A stretch of 64,000 nucleotides of DNA from CBDBLK01 sp965243145 (GCA_965243145.1 CBDEUB010000002.1:1364001-1428000), one strand, 5' to 3'. Shown: positions 42,484 to 53,300, numbered from the stretch's first letter. Made by a program: numbers and translations. Notes: a model not told the origin generated them from the sequence alone.

Positions 42484-45400
42484 TTAAAAATTTTCCTCTT
42501 CGCTCGATTCTTCCAATTTGACATCCAAACAAAGGGCCTGAAGTTCCCTAACTAAAACATTGAAGGATTCCGGAAGGCCAGGTTCGAGGATTTGTTCCCC
42601 CTTGACCACAGATTCATACATGCGCGTTCGTCCAATGACATCATCCGACTTAACAGTTAAAAATTCTTGCAGCGTATAGGCCGCACCGTAGGCCTCCAAC
42701 GCCCAAACTTCCATTTCTCCCAACCTTTGTCCGCCAAATTGCGCCTTTCCGCCAAGCGGTTGCTGGGTGACGAGGGAATAAGGCCCAGTGGAACGGGCGT
42801 GGATTTTTTCATCCACCAAATGGTGCAGTTTGAGCATATACATAATCCCGACGGTGACATCTTCAGCAAAAGCATCTCCAGTCATACCGTCGAATAAAGT
42901 TGTTTTGCCCGACTCATCCAGGTCGCCCAATTGCAACATTTCACGAATACTCTCCTCCGTGGCCCCATCAAAGGCCGGAGTGGCAAAGCGAACTCCCATG
43001 GCCAGTTGCTCGGCGATCTCTCGTATCCGTTTATCGGGGGCCTTTTTAAGAAATTCTTTAACCTCGTCAGTCTTATAAATTTTGTAAATGAGGTCTTTAA
43101 GCCGGTGAATATCGGCCTGCTCTTCCAGCATGGTTTTGACTTTCTCTCCCAGTCCGCGTCCGGCCCAACCCAAATGCAATTCGAGCAACTGCCCAATATT
43201 CATCCGTGAGGGAACCCCCAAGGGGTTTAACACAATTTCCACGCTGGTTCCATCGGCCAAATAAGGCATATCTTCCTGGGGAATGACATTGGAGATCACG
43301 CCCTTGTTGCCGTGCCGTCCGGCCATTTTATCCCCTGATTGAAGTTTGCGCTTGATAGCGACATACACGATCACTTTCTTAATGACCCCCGGGGCCAGTT
43401 CGTCTCCCCTGTGGAGAGACGCTATTTCATCGTTGGCGTTCATCCTCACGCGATTCAAACGATTGCGAACATCGGCAAAATAATCCGAGAGTTTTTCTTC
43501 AAGTTCGGGCCGCAAGGGAATATAGCCAATCAGTTCAAATGGAATTTCGCGCAGAACTTCAAGGGTAATTTCGGTTCCTTTGGCGAGCAATTCATTGGAA
43601 CCATCTTCGGAAACCAGTTTATCGACCGTTGCGACTCCTTTGAGCATCTTGGCAATATGTTGCAGGGCCAAGTTCTGAATCGACCGGATTTCAATTTTTT
43701 CATCTCTTCGGATTAGAGTCGTTTCTTGTTCGATAATTTCTTTCAAACGGCTGTCGAGTTCCACCCCTTCGCGCGTGTACACTCTGGAGTCAATGACCGT
43801 TCCACGAACAGAAGAAGGTATGCGCAACGAAGTGTCTTTAACATCTCCGGCCTTGTCTCCAAAAATGGCCTTGAGAAGTTTCTCCTCCGGAGAGAGTTGT
43901 GTTTCTCCCTTGGGCGTAATTTTACCCACCAAAATATCGCCGGGTTTAACGATCGCTCCAACTCTCACAATCCCCGCCTCATCGAGGTCTTTGAGTGCCT
44001 CCTCTGAAACATTGGGAATATCGCGGGTAATTTCTTCCTTACCCAGTTTGGTGTCGCGCGCCTCTATTTCAAAGGCCTCAATGTGAACCGAAGTAAAAAT
44101 ATCTTTGGCCAAAAGCCTTTCGGAAATCAATATGGAATCTTCGTAGTTGTAACCTCCCCAAGGCATAAACGCCACCAGAACATTCTGGCCTAAGGCCAAA
44201 TCGCCCAAATGGGTGGCCGGCCCGTCGGCAATAACCATGCCTTTTTTAACCACATCACCTTCCTTGACCAAGGCCCTTTGGTTATTGCAGGTATTCTGAT
44301 TGGTGCGCTGGTATTTCGTCAGTTTATAAATATCAACTCCCGATTCGCCTTCCTTGAAACGATCCCGCTGAATCACGATGCGGTTGGAATCCACGAAAAC
44401 AACTTTTCCGTCTTGCTCGGCCGTCAAAATCGCCTTGGAATCTCTGGCCACCAATTTTTCTATTCCGGTTCCCACGATGGGAGCATCCGTCTTAATCACC
44501 GGAACCGCCTGCCTCATCATGTTCGATCCCATTAAGGCACGGTTGGCATCATTGTGTTCGAGAAAGGGGATCAAGGCAGTTGCAATAGAAATCATTTGAG
44601 ATGGAGAAATATCCATAAGATCGACATCTTCAGCATTGACCAAGGTAAAATCGCCGCTCGAACGGGAGGGAATGTGGTCGCCAACAACCTTATCTGCATC
44701 AATGTGTTTAAGGCCCATTTGAGCGATAACTTTGCCCTCTTCTTGGAAAGCGGTAAAATATTGAGTTTCACCCAAATGCCGGTTCTGATTGATGACCCTG
44801 TAGGGGGTCTCAATAAAACCGTACTCGGAAACCCGCGCATAAATGGCCAGAGAAGTGATGAGTCCAATATTTGGCCCCTCGGGAGTTTCCACCGGGCACA
44901 TCCGACCGTAGTGGGTCGAATGGACATCGCGCACTTCAAAACCGGCCCTCTCGCGGGTGAGGCCTCCAGGGCCTAGTGCCGACAAACGCCGTTTGTGAGT
45001 GACCTCGGAGAGGGGATTGGTCTGATCCATAAATTGAGAGAGTTGGGAAGAGCCAAAAAATTCCTTAATGGCGGCGGCCACGGGTTTTTGGTTGACCAAA
45101 TCGTAGGGCATCATGGTTTCAATTTCCTGAATGGCCATTTTTTCTTTAACCGCTCGCTCCATCCGCACCAACCCTACGCGAAGCTGGTTTTCGAGCAATT
45201 CGCCGACTGCACGAACCCGACGGTTGCCCAAGTGGTCTATATCATCGACTTTACCCTTTCCGTTGTTGAGTTCCACTAAGTATTTCACTGCCATAATAAT
45301 GTCGTCGTGAGTGAGAACAGTATTATCGACGGGAACATTGACATTAAATTTATAATTAATTTTCATGCGCCCGACGCGAGAGAGGTCATATCTATCGGGG

Positions 45401-46608
45401 TTAAAAAAGAGATTTTCAAAAAAAGTCTCCGCCGCTTCCAGCGTAGGAGGTTCTCCCGGACACAGCCTCTCAAAAATTTTAAAGAGAGCATCTTCACGAG
45501 TCTCTGTTTTATCCAGCAAAAGAGTGTTGCGTATTTGATCGCCGAAGTTGATCATGTCGATATACAAACACTTGACCTGGGCCACCCCCGCCTCTAACAA
45601 TTCTTGTATTTTACTCTCGGAAAGGGCCTCATTGGCCGAACACAAAACTTCCCCCGTAGATTGATCAAAAATATCTTCGGCCACCACTTTTCCGACGACT
45701 TCTTCAAGCGAAGTTTGCAATAGGGTAATCCCCGCTTCCCTCATTCTGCCAACCGATACCTTGGTAAATTTTCTTCCCTTGCGAACGATCACTTTGTCCC
45801 CATCGGGAGTTAAAATATCACTGGTGGCCCTGGTGCCAACCAAAAGATCGAGGTTTAATTCACTCGTATAAGTTCCGTCCTTACTAAGGTGAATGACCTC
45901 TTTTTCATAAAACATGTCTAAAATTTGCGTGGTTCCATATCCCATCGACTTGAGCAAAATCGTAACATGCAACTTGCGCTTCCTGTCAATGCGCGCAAAG
46001 AGAACATTTTTGTGATCAAATTCAAAATCCAACCAGGAACCATGGTGGGGAATAATGCGTGCCGAGTACAACAATTTTCCCGAAGAATGTTTCTTGCCGC
46101 TGTCGTGTTCAAAGATAATTCCAGGAGATCGGTGCAATTGAGAGACAATCACTCTCTCCGTGCCGTTATAAACAAAGGAACCTGTATCGGCCATGAGGGG
46201 AATATTTCCCAAGTAAACCACTTGTTCCTTAATAGAAGAAACTTTCCTCTGTTGCTTCCCTTCTTTATCCTCAGTGACTTCATAAAAAACCAGGCGCACC
46301 ACCACTTTCAAGGGGGCCTCGTAGGAGAGTCCCCGCTGGCGGCATTCGCCCACAGTGTACTTGGGCCTTTCCAGGGAGTAACTTACAAATTCGAGAGAGA
46401 CGGTTTTATTAAAATCAAAAATGGGGAAAACCGTATTAAATACCGCCTGAAGGCCAATATTGTCCCGCTTTTCCGGAGGCACATCTATCTGTAAAAATTC
46501 GTCAAACGAATGGGTTTGCAAACGCATTAAGGGTGGTGCTTCCGCCACCTTGGGAATGATCGAAAAATTTTTACGAAACCACTCGTTTGGTTTAAAAACC
46601 TGAGTCAT
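42484..46608 (-). CDS. rpoB: RNA polymerase beta subunit
   Basis: 1374 aa. The rifampicin region reads GSSQLSQFMDQTNPLSEVTH and KRRLSALGPGGLTRERAGFE, wild type at the commonly mutated positions. Also seen are GYNYEDSILISERL, GDKMAGRHGNKGVIS and the C-terminal GGKAQFGGQRLGEMEVWALE. It forms the catalytic core with beta'. rplL ends 79 bp upstream; the C terminus is acidic (EESSEEENF). Full length. Confidence 0.98.
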   Translation of the reverse strand: MTQVFKPNEWFRKNFSIIPKVAEAPPLMRLQTHSFDEFLQIDVPPEKRDNIGLQAVFNTVFPIFDFNKTVSLEFVSYSLERPKYTVGECRQRGLSYEAPLKVVVRLVFYEVTEDKEGKQQRKVSSIKEQVVYLGNIPLMADTGSFVYNGTERVIVSQLHRSPGIIFEHDSGKKHSSGKLLYSARIIPHHGSWLDFEFDHKNVLFARIDRKRKLHVTILLKSMGYGTTQILDMFYEKEVIHLSKDGTYTSELNLDLLVGTRATSDILTPDGDKVIVRKGRKFTKVSVGRMREAGITLLQTSLEEVVGKVVAEDIFDQSTGEVLCSANEALSESKIQELLEAGVAQVKCLYIDMINFGDQIRNTLLLDKTETREDALFKIFERLCPGEPPTLEAAETFFENLFFNPDRYDLSRVGRMKINYKFNVNVPVDNTVLTHDDIIMAVKYLVELNNGKGKVDDIDHLGNRRVRAVGELLENQLRVGLVRMERAVKEKMAIQEIETMMPYDLVNQKPVAAAIKEFFGSSQLSQFMDQTNPLSEVTHKRRLSALGPGGLTRERAGFEVRDVHSTHYGRMCPVETPEGPNIGLITSLAIYARVSEYGFIETPYRVINQNRHLGETQYFTAFQEEGKVIAQMGLKHIDADKVVGDHIPSRSSGDFTLVNAEDVDLMDISPSQMISIATALIPFLEHNDANRALMGSNMMRQAVPVIKTDAPIVGTGIEKLVARDSKAILTAEQDGKVVFVDSNRIVIQRDRFKEGESGVDIYKLTKYQRTNQNTCNNQRALVKEGDVVKKGMVIADGPATHLGDLALGQNVLVAFMPWGGYNYEDSILISERLLAKDIFTSVHIEAFEIEARDTKLGKEEITRDIPNVSEEALKDLDEAGIVRVGAIVKPGDILVGKITPKGETQLSPEEKLLKAIFGDKAGDVKDTSLRIPSSVRGTVIDSRVYTREGVELDSRLKEIIEQETTLIRRDEKIEIRSIQNLALQHIAKMLKGVATVDKLVSEDGSNELLAKGTEITLEVLREIPFELIGYIPLRPELEEKLSDYFADVRNRLNRVRMNANDEIASLHRGDELAPGVIKKVIVYVAIKRKLQSGDKMAGRHGNKGVISNVIPQEDMPYLADGTSVEIVLNPLGVPSRMNIGQLLELHLGWAGRGLGEKVKTMLEEQADIHRLKDLIYKIYKTDEVKEFLKKAPDKRIREIAEQLAMGVRFATPAFDGATEESIREMLQLGDLDESGKTTLFDGMTGDAFAEDVTVGIMYMLKLHHLVDEKIHARSTGPYSLVTQQPLGGKAQFGGQRLGEMEVWALEAYGAAYTLQEFLTVKSDDVIGRTRMYESVVKGEQILEPGLPESFNVLVRELQALCLDVKLEESSEEENF

Positions 46609-46687
46609 GCTTACTTCTCCTCAAACATAAAGGAACACCCAGAGGCCACCCAATCTCAAGATTTTGGACTCCTCAAACTCAAATACT

Positions 46688-47059
46688 CTAACGAAGCTCT
46701 ACTTTGGCCCCGGCCGCTTCCAACTTTTTCTTGACTTCCTCTGCTTCGGCCTTGGCGACATTTTCTTTAACTGTTTTGGGTGCGCCTTCAACCAGTTCTT
46801 TAGCATCCTTGAGTCCAAGCCCAGTGACCGCCCGAACTTCCTTAATGACATTGATCTTCTTGGCCCCGGCCTCGGACAAAACGATAGTAAATTCGGTTTG
46901 CTCCTCGGCCGCGGCAGTCGCCTCGGCCGCAACTCCTGCGACAGCAACTGGGGCCGCAGAAACACCAAATTTCTCTTCCAGTTCTTTGACGAGATTTGCA
47001 AGATCGAGCACGCTCATTTGGGAGACATGATCTACGAGTTGTTGGTTTGTAATAGACAT
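46688..47059 (-). CDS. rplL: Ribosomal protein bL7/L12
   Basis: 123 aa. N-terminal dimerisation helices (LVDHVSQMSVLDLANLVKEL), an Ala/Val-rich hinge and the conserved C-terminal EKTEFTVIL-like EEQTEFTIVLSEAGAKKINV, VTGLGLKDAKELVEGAPK. It forms the stalk that recruits and activates translation GTPases. It follows rplJ by 45 bp. Confidence 0.97.
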   Translation of the reverse strand: MSITNQQLVDHVSQMSVLDLANLVKELEEKFGVSAAPVAVAGVAAEATAAAEEQTEFTIVLSEAGAKKINVIKEVRAVTGLGLKDAKELVEGAPKTVKENVAKAEAEEVKKKLEAAGAKVELR

Positions 47060-47104
47060 TTTCTTTTCTCCTATGTCACTTGGGTGTGAGTTGTTTTCAA
47101 TTGA

Positions 47105-47650
47105 TTAGGCCTCATCTGTGGCCTTGGTCTCTAATTTTAAATCGGCGGGCCTTTCCACTCCCTGTTTTTCGCACTCCTCTTTAAGAGCATTGAGCAAACG
47201 GGCCAAGGTTGCCGCTGGTGCCATAAAAGTGGCCAGCAATGTTCCCAGCATTTGCTCCCGCGAAGGAAGATCCGCCAATTCTTTAACCTGGGCCACTGTC
47301 AGAGCATCGCCTTCGAGATACCCGCCCTTGATCTCCATCACTTCAAAATCTTCTCCCGCCTGCTTGAGCACCTTGGCCACAGCGGGAGCGTCCTCAAAGG
47401 CAATCGCCAAAGCATTGGCCCCCTTGAGTGCGGAAAGCAATTCTTCGGTATAAGTCCCCTCCGCCGCTCGCTTGAAAAGCGTATTGCGAGTGACCACTAC
47501 TTTGCCTTGAACAGCGCGGATTTTTTTCCTCACTTCCGCAGTTTCATTTGCCGAAATGCCGATTACATTGGTGAGGAAAACGGCCTTGGCCGCTTCAATA
47601 TCCTTTTTAATTCCTGCAACTAACTCTACTTTTCTGGCCCGACTCAACAT
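47105..47650 (-). CDS. rplJ: Ribosomal protein uL10
   Basis: 181 aa from the ATG at 47650 with GGGAGG eight bases upstream. LVAGIKKDIEAAKAVFLTNV, RKKIRAVQGKVVVTRNTLFK and ADLPSREQMLGTLLATFMAP are L10 segments. It is the base of the L7/L12 stalk and, in E. coli, the repressor of its own operon through the mRNA leader. The C terminus has a longer charged tail than E. coli L10. Confidence 0.96.
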   Translation of the reverse strand: MLSRARKVELVAGIKKDIEAAKAVFLTNVIGISANETAEVRKKIRAVQGKVVVTRNTLFKRAAEGTYTEELLSALKGANALAIAFEDAPAVAKVLKQAGEDFEVMEIKGGYLEGDALTVAQVKELADLPSREQMLGTLLATFMAPAATLARLLNALKEECEKQGVERPADLKLETKATDEA

Positions 47651-47685
47651 GGCCACAACCTCCCAATAACCCGGCATCCACCTTT

Positions 47686-48390
47686 TTAGTGGGCCAACTC
47701 CATGGCCTCCATGGTATCCACTCGAATACCTGGCCCCATGGTCGTATTCACTGTTAGAGACTTCATATAAGTCCCTTTGGCACTCGCTGGCCGCGCTTTT
47801 ACAATGGCCGTCACGATGGCATCAAAATTCTGCCGCAACTTATCTTTAGAAAAAGAGCGCCTTCCAATAGAAACATGAACTATGCCGTTTTTCTCAGTGC
47901 GATATTCCACCTTACCGGCCTTCTGTTCTTCAATGGCCTTGACAATATTAGGTGTCACCGTTCCCAATTTGGGGTTTGGCATAAGGCCGCGAGGCCCTAA
48001 AATGCGTCCGATACGGCCCAATTTGCTCATCATTTCAGGAGAGGCGATAACACAATCAAAGTCCAGCCATCCCCCCGCAATTTTGGCCACGATATCGTCA
48101 GAGCCAACAAAATCCGCCCCCGCCTCTTCGGCCTGTTTAACCTTTTCGCCCGAGGTGATAACACAAATGCGCACCTGTTTGCCAATTCCGGCCGGCATGG
48201 CCAAGGAACCGCGGATCATTTGTTCGGCCTTACGCGGATCGACACCAAGGCGAAAGGCCAAATCGACGGATTCGTCAAATTGAACGAAGGAGGCCTCTTG
48301 GGCCAAGGCGAGTGCTTCATCGACGGAATAAATTTTTTCCCGATCAATTTTGCCCACGGCCTCTAGCATTTTCTTCGACTTTTTTTTCAC
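47686..48390 (-). CDS. rplA: Ribosomal protein uL1
   Basis: 234 aa. DESVDLAFRLGVDPRKAEQM, GRILGPRGLMPNPKLGTVTP and SLTVNTTMGPGIRVD are L1 signatures. It forms the mobile L1 stalk that helps E-site tRNA release. Twenty-two bp after rplK. Confidence 0.98.
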   Translation of the reverse strand: MKKKSKKMLEAVGKIDREKIYSVDEALALAQEASFVQFDESVDLAFRLGVDPRKAEQMIRGSLAMPAGIGKQVRICVITSGEKVKQAEEAGADFVGSDDIVAKIAGGWLDFDCVIASPEMMSKLGRIGRILGPRGLMPNPKLGTVTPNIVKAIEEQKAGKVEYRTEKNGIVHVSIGRRSFSKDKLRQNFDAIVTAIVKARPASAKGTYMKSLTVNTTMGPGIRVDTMEAMELAH

Positions 48391-48412
48391 CTCTGCCCTC
48401 TCTTCCCTCGCA

Positions 48413-48841
48413 TCATTTATAATCCAATTTAAGGCCCATAGAACGAACCGACCCCTCGATCGTCCTCATTCCGGCCGCCTCGTCCCCCGCCGTCAAATCG
48501 GGCCTTTTGGCCTCGGCAATTTCCCGAACGACATTTTCCGCAACCGTCCCGGCGACTTCGTGCCCCGGCCGCTTTGAACCCGATTCGAGCTTGAGTTTGG
48601 TCTTCAAAAACCAGCTTGCGGGAGGCGTTTTAGTCACGAAAGTAAAAGACCGGTCGTTGTAAACCGTGATAATGGTGGGGAGTTTTTGCCCGGCCTGCTT
48701 CTGAGTTTTAGCATTGAAGGCCTTGCAAAACTCCATGATATTGACTCCCTTTTGGCCGAGGGCCGGGCCGATGGGAGGGGATGGGTTGGCCTTGCCGGCA
48801 TCTATCTGCAATTTAATAAGGCCCGAAACTTTTTTCGCCAT
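48413..48841 (-). CDS. rplK: Ribosomal protein uL11
   Basis: 142 aa. IKLQIDAGKANPSPPIGPAL, then GQKGVNIMEFCKAFNAKTQ and TAGDEAAGMRTIEGSVRSMG. The proline-rich N-terminal domain binds the GTPase-associated centre, the target of thiostrepton and the RelA stringent sensor. Forty-six bp downstream of nusG. Confidence 0.98.
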   Translation of the reverse strand: MAKKVSGLIKLQIDAGKANPSPPIGPALGQKGVNIMEFCKAFNAKTQKQAGQKLPTIITVYNDRSFTFVTKTPPASWFLKTKLKLESGSKRPGHEVAGTVAENVVREIAEAKRPDLTAGDEAAGMRTIEGSVRSMGLKLDYK

Positions 48842-48887
48842 ACTTAGCTCCTCTCACTATTTATGCAAAACGCGTCAAACTCACACT

Positions 48888-49535
48888 TCATGAAACCTTC
48901 TCCACCTGGGCAAAATCCAATTCCACCGGGGTCGGTCGTCCAAATATCAAAACATTGACCTTGAGTCTACCCTTTTCATTGACCGCCTCCACAGTTCCCA
49001 CAAAAGAGGCAAAAGGCCCTTCGACCACCTTGACCTGTTCTCCTTCGGAGAAATGGGCCGAAGTGCGTGAACGCACAGCGCCTTCACCGAGCTGATTCGT
49101 CATGTAGGCCGCCTCTTCTTCGGAAATGGGTTGAGGCCTAGTGGGTGTCCCACCAACGAATCCAGCGATTTTTCCCACGCTGTTGACCAAATGCCAAGTA
49201 TCGTCGTTCATCACCATTTTGATGAGGATATAGCCCGGAAAAAATTTTTTTCTAATATTCCTCTTTTTCCCTCCCGCGTTGGAAACAACCGTCTCTTCGG
49301 GCACCAAAATGCGGGAAAATAATGTGGCCTTTTCGAGTTGAATAATTTTTTCGCGCAAGGAGCGGGAAACCTTGTTTTCTTGGCCAGTCATGGTTTTGGC
49401 AATATACCACTTAAACTCTGGGCCTTCTCCGCTGGCCAAGGCCGGATCCCCGACTGCCGCCTGATCTTCGCCGTCCGTCTCCTCCAGGCCTGTTTCTTCT
49501 CCGTTGGCGGCCAACGCCACAATGTCAGTGGCCAT
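48888..49535 (-). CDS. nusG: Transcription antitermination factor NusG with acidic extension
   Basis: 215 aa from the ATG at 49535 (GAGG five bases upstream); an ATG six codons earlier is possible. The NGN domain starts near residue 42 (KWYIAKTMTGQENKVSRSLR), with FFPGYILIKMVMNDDTWHLV, and the C-terminal KOW domain has GEQVKVVEGPFASFVGTVEA. Residues 1-40 are an acidic, Gly/Ala-rich tail absent from most NusG proteins. NusG binds the RNA polymerase clamp and links it to Rho or to S10 on the ribosome, both encoded or bordered here (S10 at 34246). Confidence 0.95.
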   Translation of the reverse strand: MATDIVALAANGEETGLEETDGEDQAAVGDPALASGEGPEFKWYIAKTMTGQENKVSRSLREKIIQLEKATLFSRILVPEETVVSNAGGKKRNIRKKFFPGYILIKMVMNDDTWHLVNSVGKIAGFVGGTPTRPQPISEEEAAYMTNQLGEGAVRSRTSAHFSEGEQVKVVEGPFASFVGTVEAVNEKGRLKVNVLIFGRPTPVELDFAQVEKVS

Positions 49536-49565
49536 ATTGTCCTCTTCTCCCATTACGCTCTCTCT

Positions 49566-49952
49566 TTAGTAAACCAATTCAAGAAGTTTGCTAAAGCTAA
49601 AATCGACCGCCACAAAAATGCCCCCGATGATGGCCAGGCCTATAGTAATGCCCACCGTAGATTTCAATACCGAATCATTTTCTGGCCAAATCACTCGCAC
49701 TAACTCCTCGTAAACTTCCTGCATGTGCTTCGACGCCACTTTGTGGCCGATAATTCCCAAAAAAATCCCCAGGCCAGCGACGATACCCAACCCCTGGGAA
49801 ACGAAGACATAGTTGGGAATTTTCGCCTCCAGGTCGAACCACTCTCCGGCCTGCCCCATAAACTGAATCACGAGATAACCGCAGACGGCGGCGACCATGG
49901 CGACAAAAGAGCGAATCCATTTCTTGCTATCTTTAACCTTTAGAGCGGACAC
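49566..49952 (-). CDS. secE: Protein translocase subunit SecE, three-helix form
   Basis: 128 aa from a GTG at 49952 with GGGGAG five bases upstream; a longer frame to 50012 lacks a good ribosome site. Three transmembrane segments are visible (FVAMVAAVCGYLVIQFMG, VSQGLGIVAGLGIFLGIIG, VGITIGLAIIGGIFVAVDF), as in enterobacteria and unlike the single-helix SecE of most bacteria. The conserved cytoplasmic segment EVYEELVRVIWPENDSVLKS precedes the last helix. No tuf or tRNA-Trp gene lies upstream. Confidence 0.92.
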   Translation of the reverse strand: MSALKVKDSKKWIRSFVAMVAAVCGYLVIQFMGQAGEWFDLEAKIPNYVFVSQGLGIVAGLGIFLGIIGHKVASKHMQEVYEELVRVIWPENDSVLKSTVGITIGLAIIGGIFVAVDFSFSKLLELVY

Positions 49953-50068
49953 GCTAACTCCCCTATCTTCAGAAGCACGCCAAACAGTGACAAGAAGGTT
50001 ATCACTGGCCATTTACATTTCTACATTCCAGCGAATCGTCCCTATATGCAGCAAGTTGTGTGCTTTGT

Positions 50069-50092
50069 CTATCCCTTTGGGTAGATTTTTTT
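50069..50092 (+). terminator. Terminator-like hairpin with T-run
   Basis: CTATCC-CTTT-GGGTAG (50069-50084) followed by seven Ts at 50086-50092. It faces the plus direction, where no gene lies immediately upstream, so its role is unclear. The surrounding gene-free region 49953-50311 is otherwise AT-rich promoter-like sequence between the divergent secE and dnaE. Confidence 0.3.
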
Positions 50093-50150
50093 GGCGTCCC
50101 CTTTCTTACCACCTTTATCTGGCCTTTGGCCATCCCTTAATGCATTGCAT

Positions 50151-50179
50151 TTTAAAAATAATTCAATCATGCATAGCAA
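50151..50179 (-). promoter_or_regulatory. Possible promoter of the secE-nusG-rpl-rpo block
   Basis: Minus-strand TTGCTA (50179-50174), 17-bp spacer, TTTAAA (50156-50151), about 200 bp before the secE start. Each hexamer matches consensus at four of six positions. It is the best candidate I can see in the divergent secE/dnaE region. Confidence 0.3.
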
Positions 50180-50311
50180 AAAATCTTTTTGAACCCAAAC
50201 GCACAGCAAAATATCCGACAATACTACCCAACATTAACTTTGACGACTTAAACCCCTCGTGCTTTGCTTAAAAAAAGGGAATTTTCGTCGAGGCCAAGAT
50301 GCCCTAAAATT

Positions 50312-53300
50312 ATGGAACCAAAAACTTCTCTTCTCAAAACCCACCCCGACAGCTTCGTCCACCTCCATCTGCACACCCAGTACTCCCTGCTCGATGGGGC
50401 CATCCGCCTGGCCGACCTCATTGAACGCGCCAAGGAACTCAAAGTTCCCGCCATTGCCCAGACCGACCACGGCAATATGTTCGGAGCGATCGATTTTTAC
50501 ACCCGCTGCCGCAATGCGGGCATCAAACCGATCCTGGGTTCGGAAATTTATTTCACCCCCGGGTCGCGCTTTGACCGCAAGGCCGCCAAGCGCCGCCAAT
50601 CGATTTCCTCCCAGGATGCCGAAGAATCTGGCCGGCAAATACACCACCTCATCCTCTTGTGCAAAAACAATACGGGTTATCAAAATTTGTGCAAACTCCT
50701 GAGCCAGGCCTACATGGAAGGTTTTTATTACAAACCCCGGGCCGATCTCGAACTGCTCAAACAATACGGCGAGGGCCTAGTCTGTACCACTGCCTGCCTC
50801 AAGGGCGAAGTCGGTTATAATTTTTTCATCAACCGGGACGACCGCGCCGCCAAGGCCATCACCAAATTGCACGGAGTGTTTGGCGACGACTTCTACCTCG
50901 AAATTCAAGAGAATGGAATCCCTGAACAGGCGGCGGTCAATCAAAAAGTCATCGCCTACGCCCGCGAAAACAATGTGCAATTGGTGGCCACCAACGATTG
51001 CCACTATATGGTGCCTCAAGATGCCCAGGCCCAAGAAGTTCTCCTGTGCGTGCAAACCGGCAAGACTTATAACGACGAAAACCGCATGCGCATGAGTTCC
51101 CAAGAGTTTTATTTTAAATCCCCTCAAGAAATGCGCCAGGCCTTCGACTACATTCCCGAGGCCTGCGACAACACTCTGGCCATTGCCGACAAATGTTCCG
51201 TCCAGTTGAACTGGCTCGATGAAAAGGGACACCAAATCTACCACCTCCCTGATTTTCCCATTGAAACGGAGGAAAGCACGGATCAATTCTTCGCCAGAAA
51301 AGCGCGGGAGGGATTGGCCGAACGCTTTGAAGGCCCCCATTTCGCCCATTTGATCAACGACCAGGATTGGGAAACCAAACTCAAAGCGCAGTATTGTGAA
51401 AGGCTCGAATACGAAATCAATTCCATCTGCCAAATGGGTTTTGCCGGCTATTTCCTCATCGTTGCCGATTTTGTCAATTGGTCTTTAAAACAAGGTATCC
51501 CGGTAGGCCCTGGGCGCGGTTCCGGAGTCGGCTCACTGGTGGCCTACGCTCTGAGAATCACCAATATCAATCCCCTGCCCTTTAATTTGCTCTTTGAACG
51601 CTTTATCAATCCCGAGCGCATATCCATGCCCGACTTTGATATCGACTTTTGCCAAAATGGCCGCGCTCAAGTGATCGATTATGTCACCCAAAAGTACGGC
51701 GAAGAAAAAGTGGGGCAGATCATCACATTTGGAAAATTGCAACCCAAGGCCGCCATTAAGGATGTGGCCCGCGTTTTTGGCCTCTCCTTTGCCGAGGCCG
51801 ACACCATGTCTAAGCTGATCCCCGACGAACTCAAAATAACTCTCAAAAAAGCGTTCGACGGAGAACCCCGACTGCGCCAGTTGATCGACAGCGACCTGCG
51901 CATCAAACGCGTCTTTGAAATCGCCACCCGCTTGGAGGGACTCTACCGCCACGCCGGCATCCACGCCGCCGGAGTAGTGATCACCAACCGGCCACTGGTC
52001 GAATACTGCCCCCTCTTTAAAGGTGCCAAGGGTGAAAAGGTCATCCAATTCGACAAAGACTTTGCAGAACAAGTGGGACTGGTCAAATTCGACTTTTTAG
52101 GCCTTAAAACTTTGACCGTCATCGAACAGGCACAAAAGATCATCCGAAGCAATTTAGACCCCCAATTTGATGTTGAAAAAATTGACATTAAAGATCGCCA
52201 AGTTTACGAACTGATCTCTCGCGGGGAAACTTTGGGAATCTTCCAACTTGAATCTTCGGGCATGATGGAATTGTGTAAAAACCTGGGGCCAGACAATTTG
52301 GAAGATGTCACCGCCATCAATGCCTTGTACCGGCCGGGGCCACTCAACTCGGGCATGGTGGACGATTTTATCGCCATCAAACACGGCCACAAGAAAATGA
52401 CTTTTCCCTTCCCTCAACTGGAAGAAGTTTTGCGCGATACTTACGGGGTGATCGTCTACCAAGAACAGGTTATGAAAATTGCCCAAATTGTGGCCGGTTA
52501 CTCTCTGGGACAAGCGGATATTCTCCGCAAGGCCATGGGCAAAAAGAAGGCCGATCTCATTGAGGAACACCGCGAGGTCTTTCTCAAAGGGGCCATTGAA
52601 AAGGGGTTTGACCGGAATAAGTCAACTGAACTCTACCAACTCATGGCCAACTTTGCGGAGTACGGGTTTAACAAATCCCACGCCGTCGCCTATGCCGTGA
52701 TTGCCTATCAAACGGCATACCTCAAATGCTATTACACCGCCCCCTTCTTCGCCGCACTACTCTCCACCGAACTTTCCAATACCGATAAAGTCACTCTCTA
52801 CATTAACGATGCCCACAATTACAGCATTAAAGTCCTGCCTCCCGACATCAACCAATCGGAATGGCATTTTAATGTCGTCGATGGCCACATTCGCTTTGGC
52901 ATGGGAGCGGTGAAAAATGTGGGAACCGGCGCTACTGAATCGGTCGTCGAAGAGCGCAAGGCCAATGGCCCCTTTAAGGGCATTATTGATTTTTGCGAGA
53001 GGGTGGATTTAAAGTTATGTAATAAAAAAATGATTGAATCTCTGGTCAAAGTCGGTGCTTTTGATTCCTGCGAAAGTCTCAACCGTAGAACCATGTTGGA
53101 AAATCTCGACATTATCCACATTCACGGAGGCAAGCGCCAGGAAGAAAAACATCTCGGGCAAGTGAGTTTGTTTGCCAGTGAAGAAAGCGACCACGAACTG
53201 GTCAAAGGCCGCCTCAACATTACCCACCAGAAGGATTTTGACGACCGTGAAAAATTGACCCATGAACACCAACTCATGGGCATTTATGTTTCAGGACACC

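Noticed and set aside
49953..50311. tRNA-Trp or tuf before secE
   Set aside because: The region was scanned for a cloverleaf and EF-Tu motifs on both strands and none was seen.
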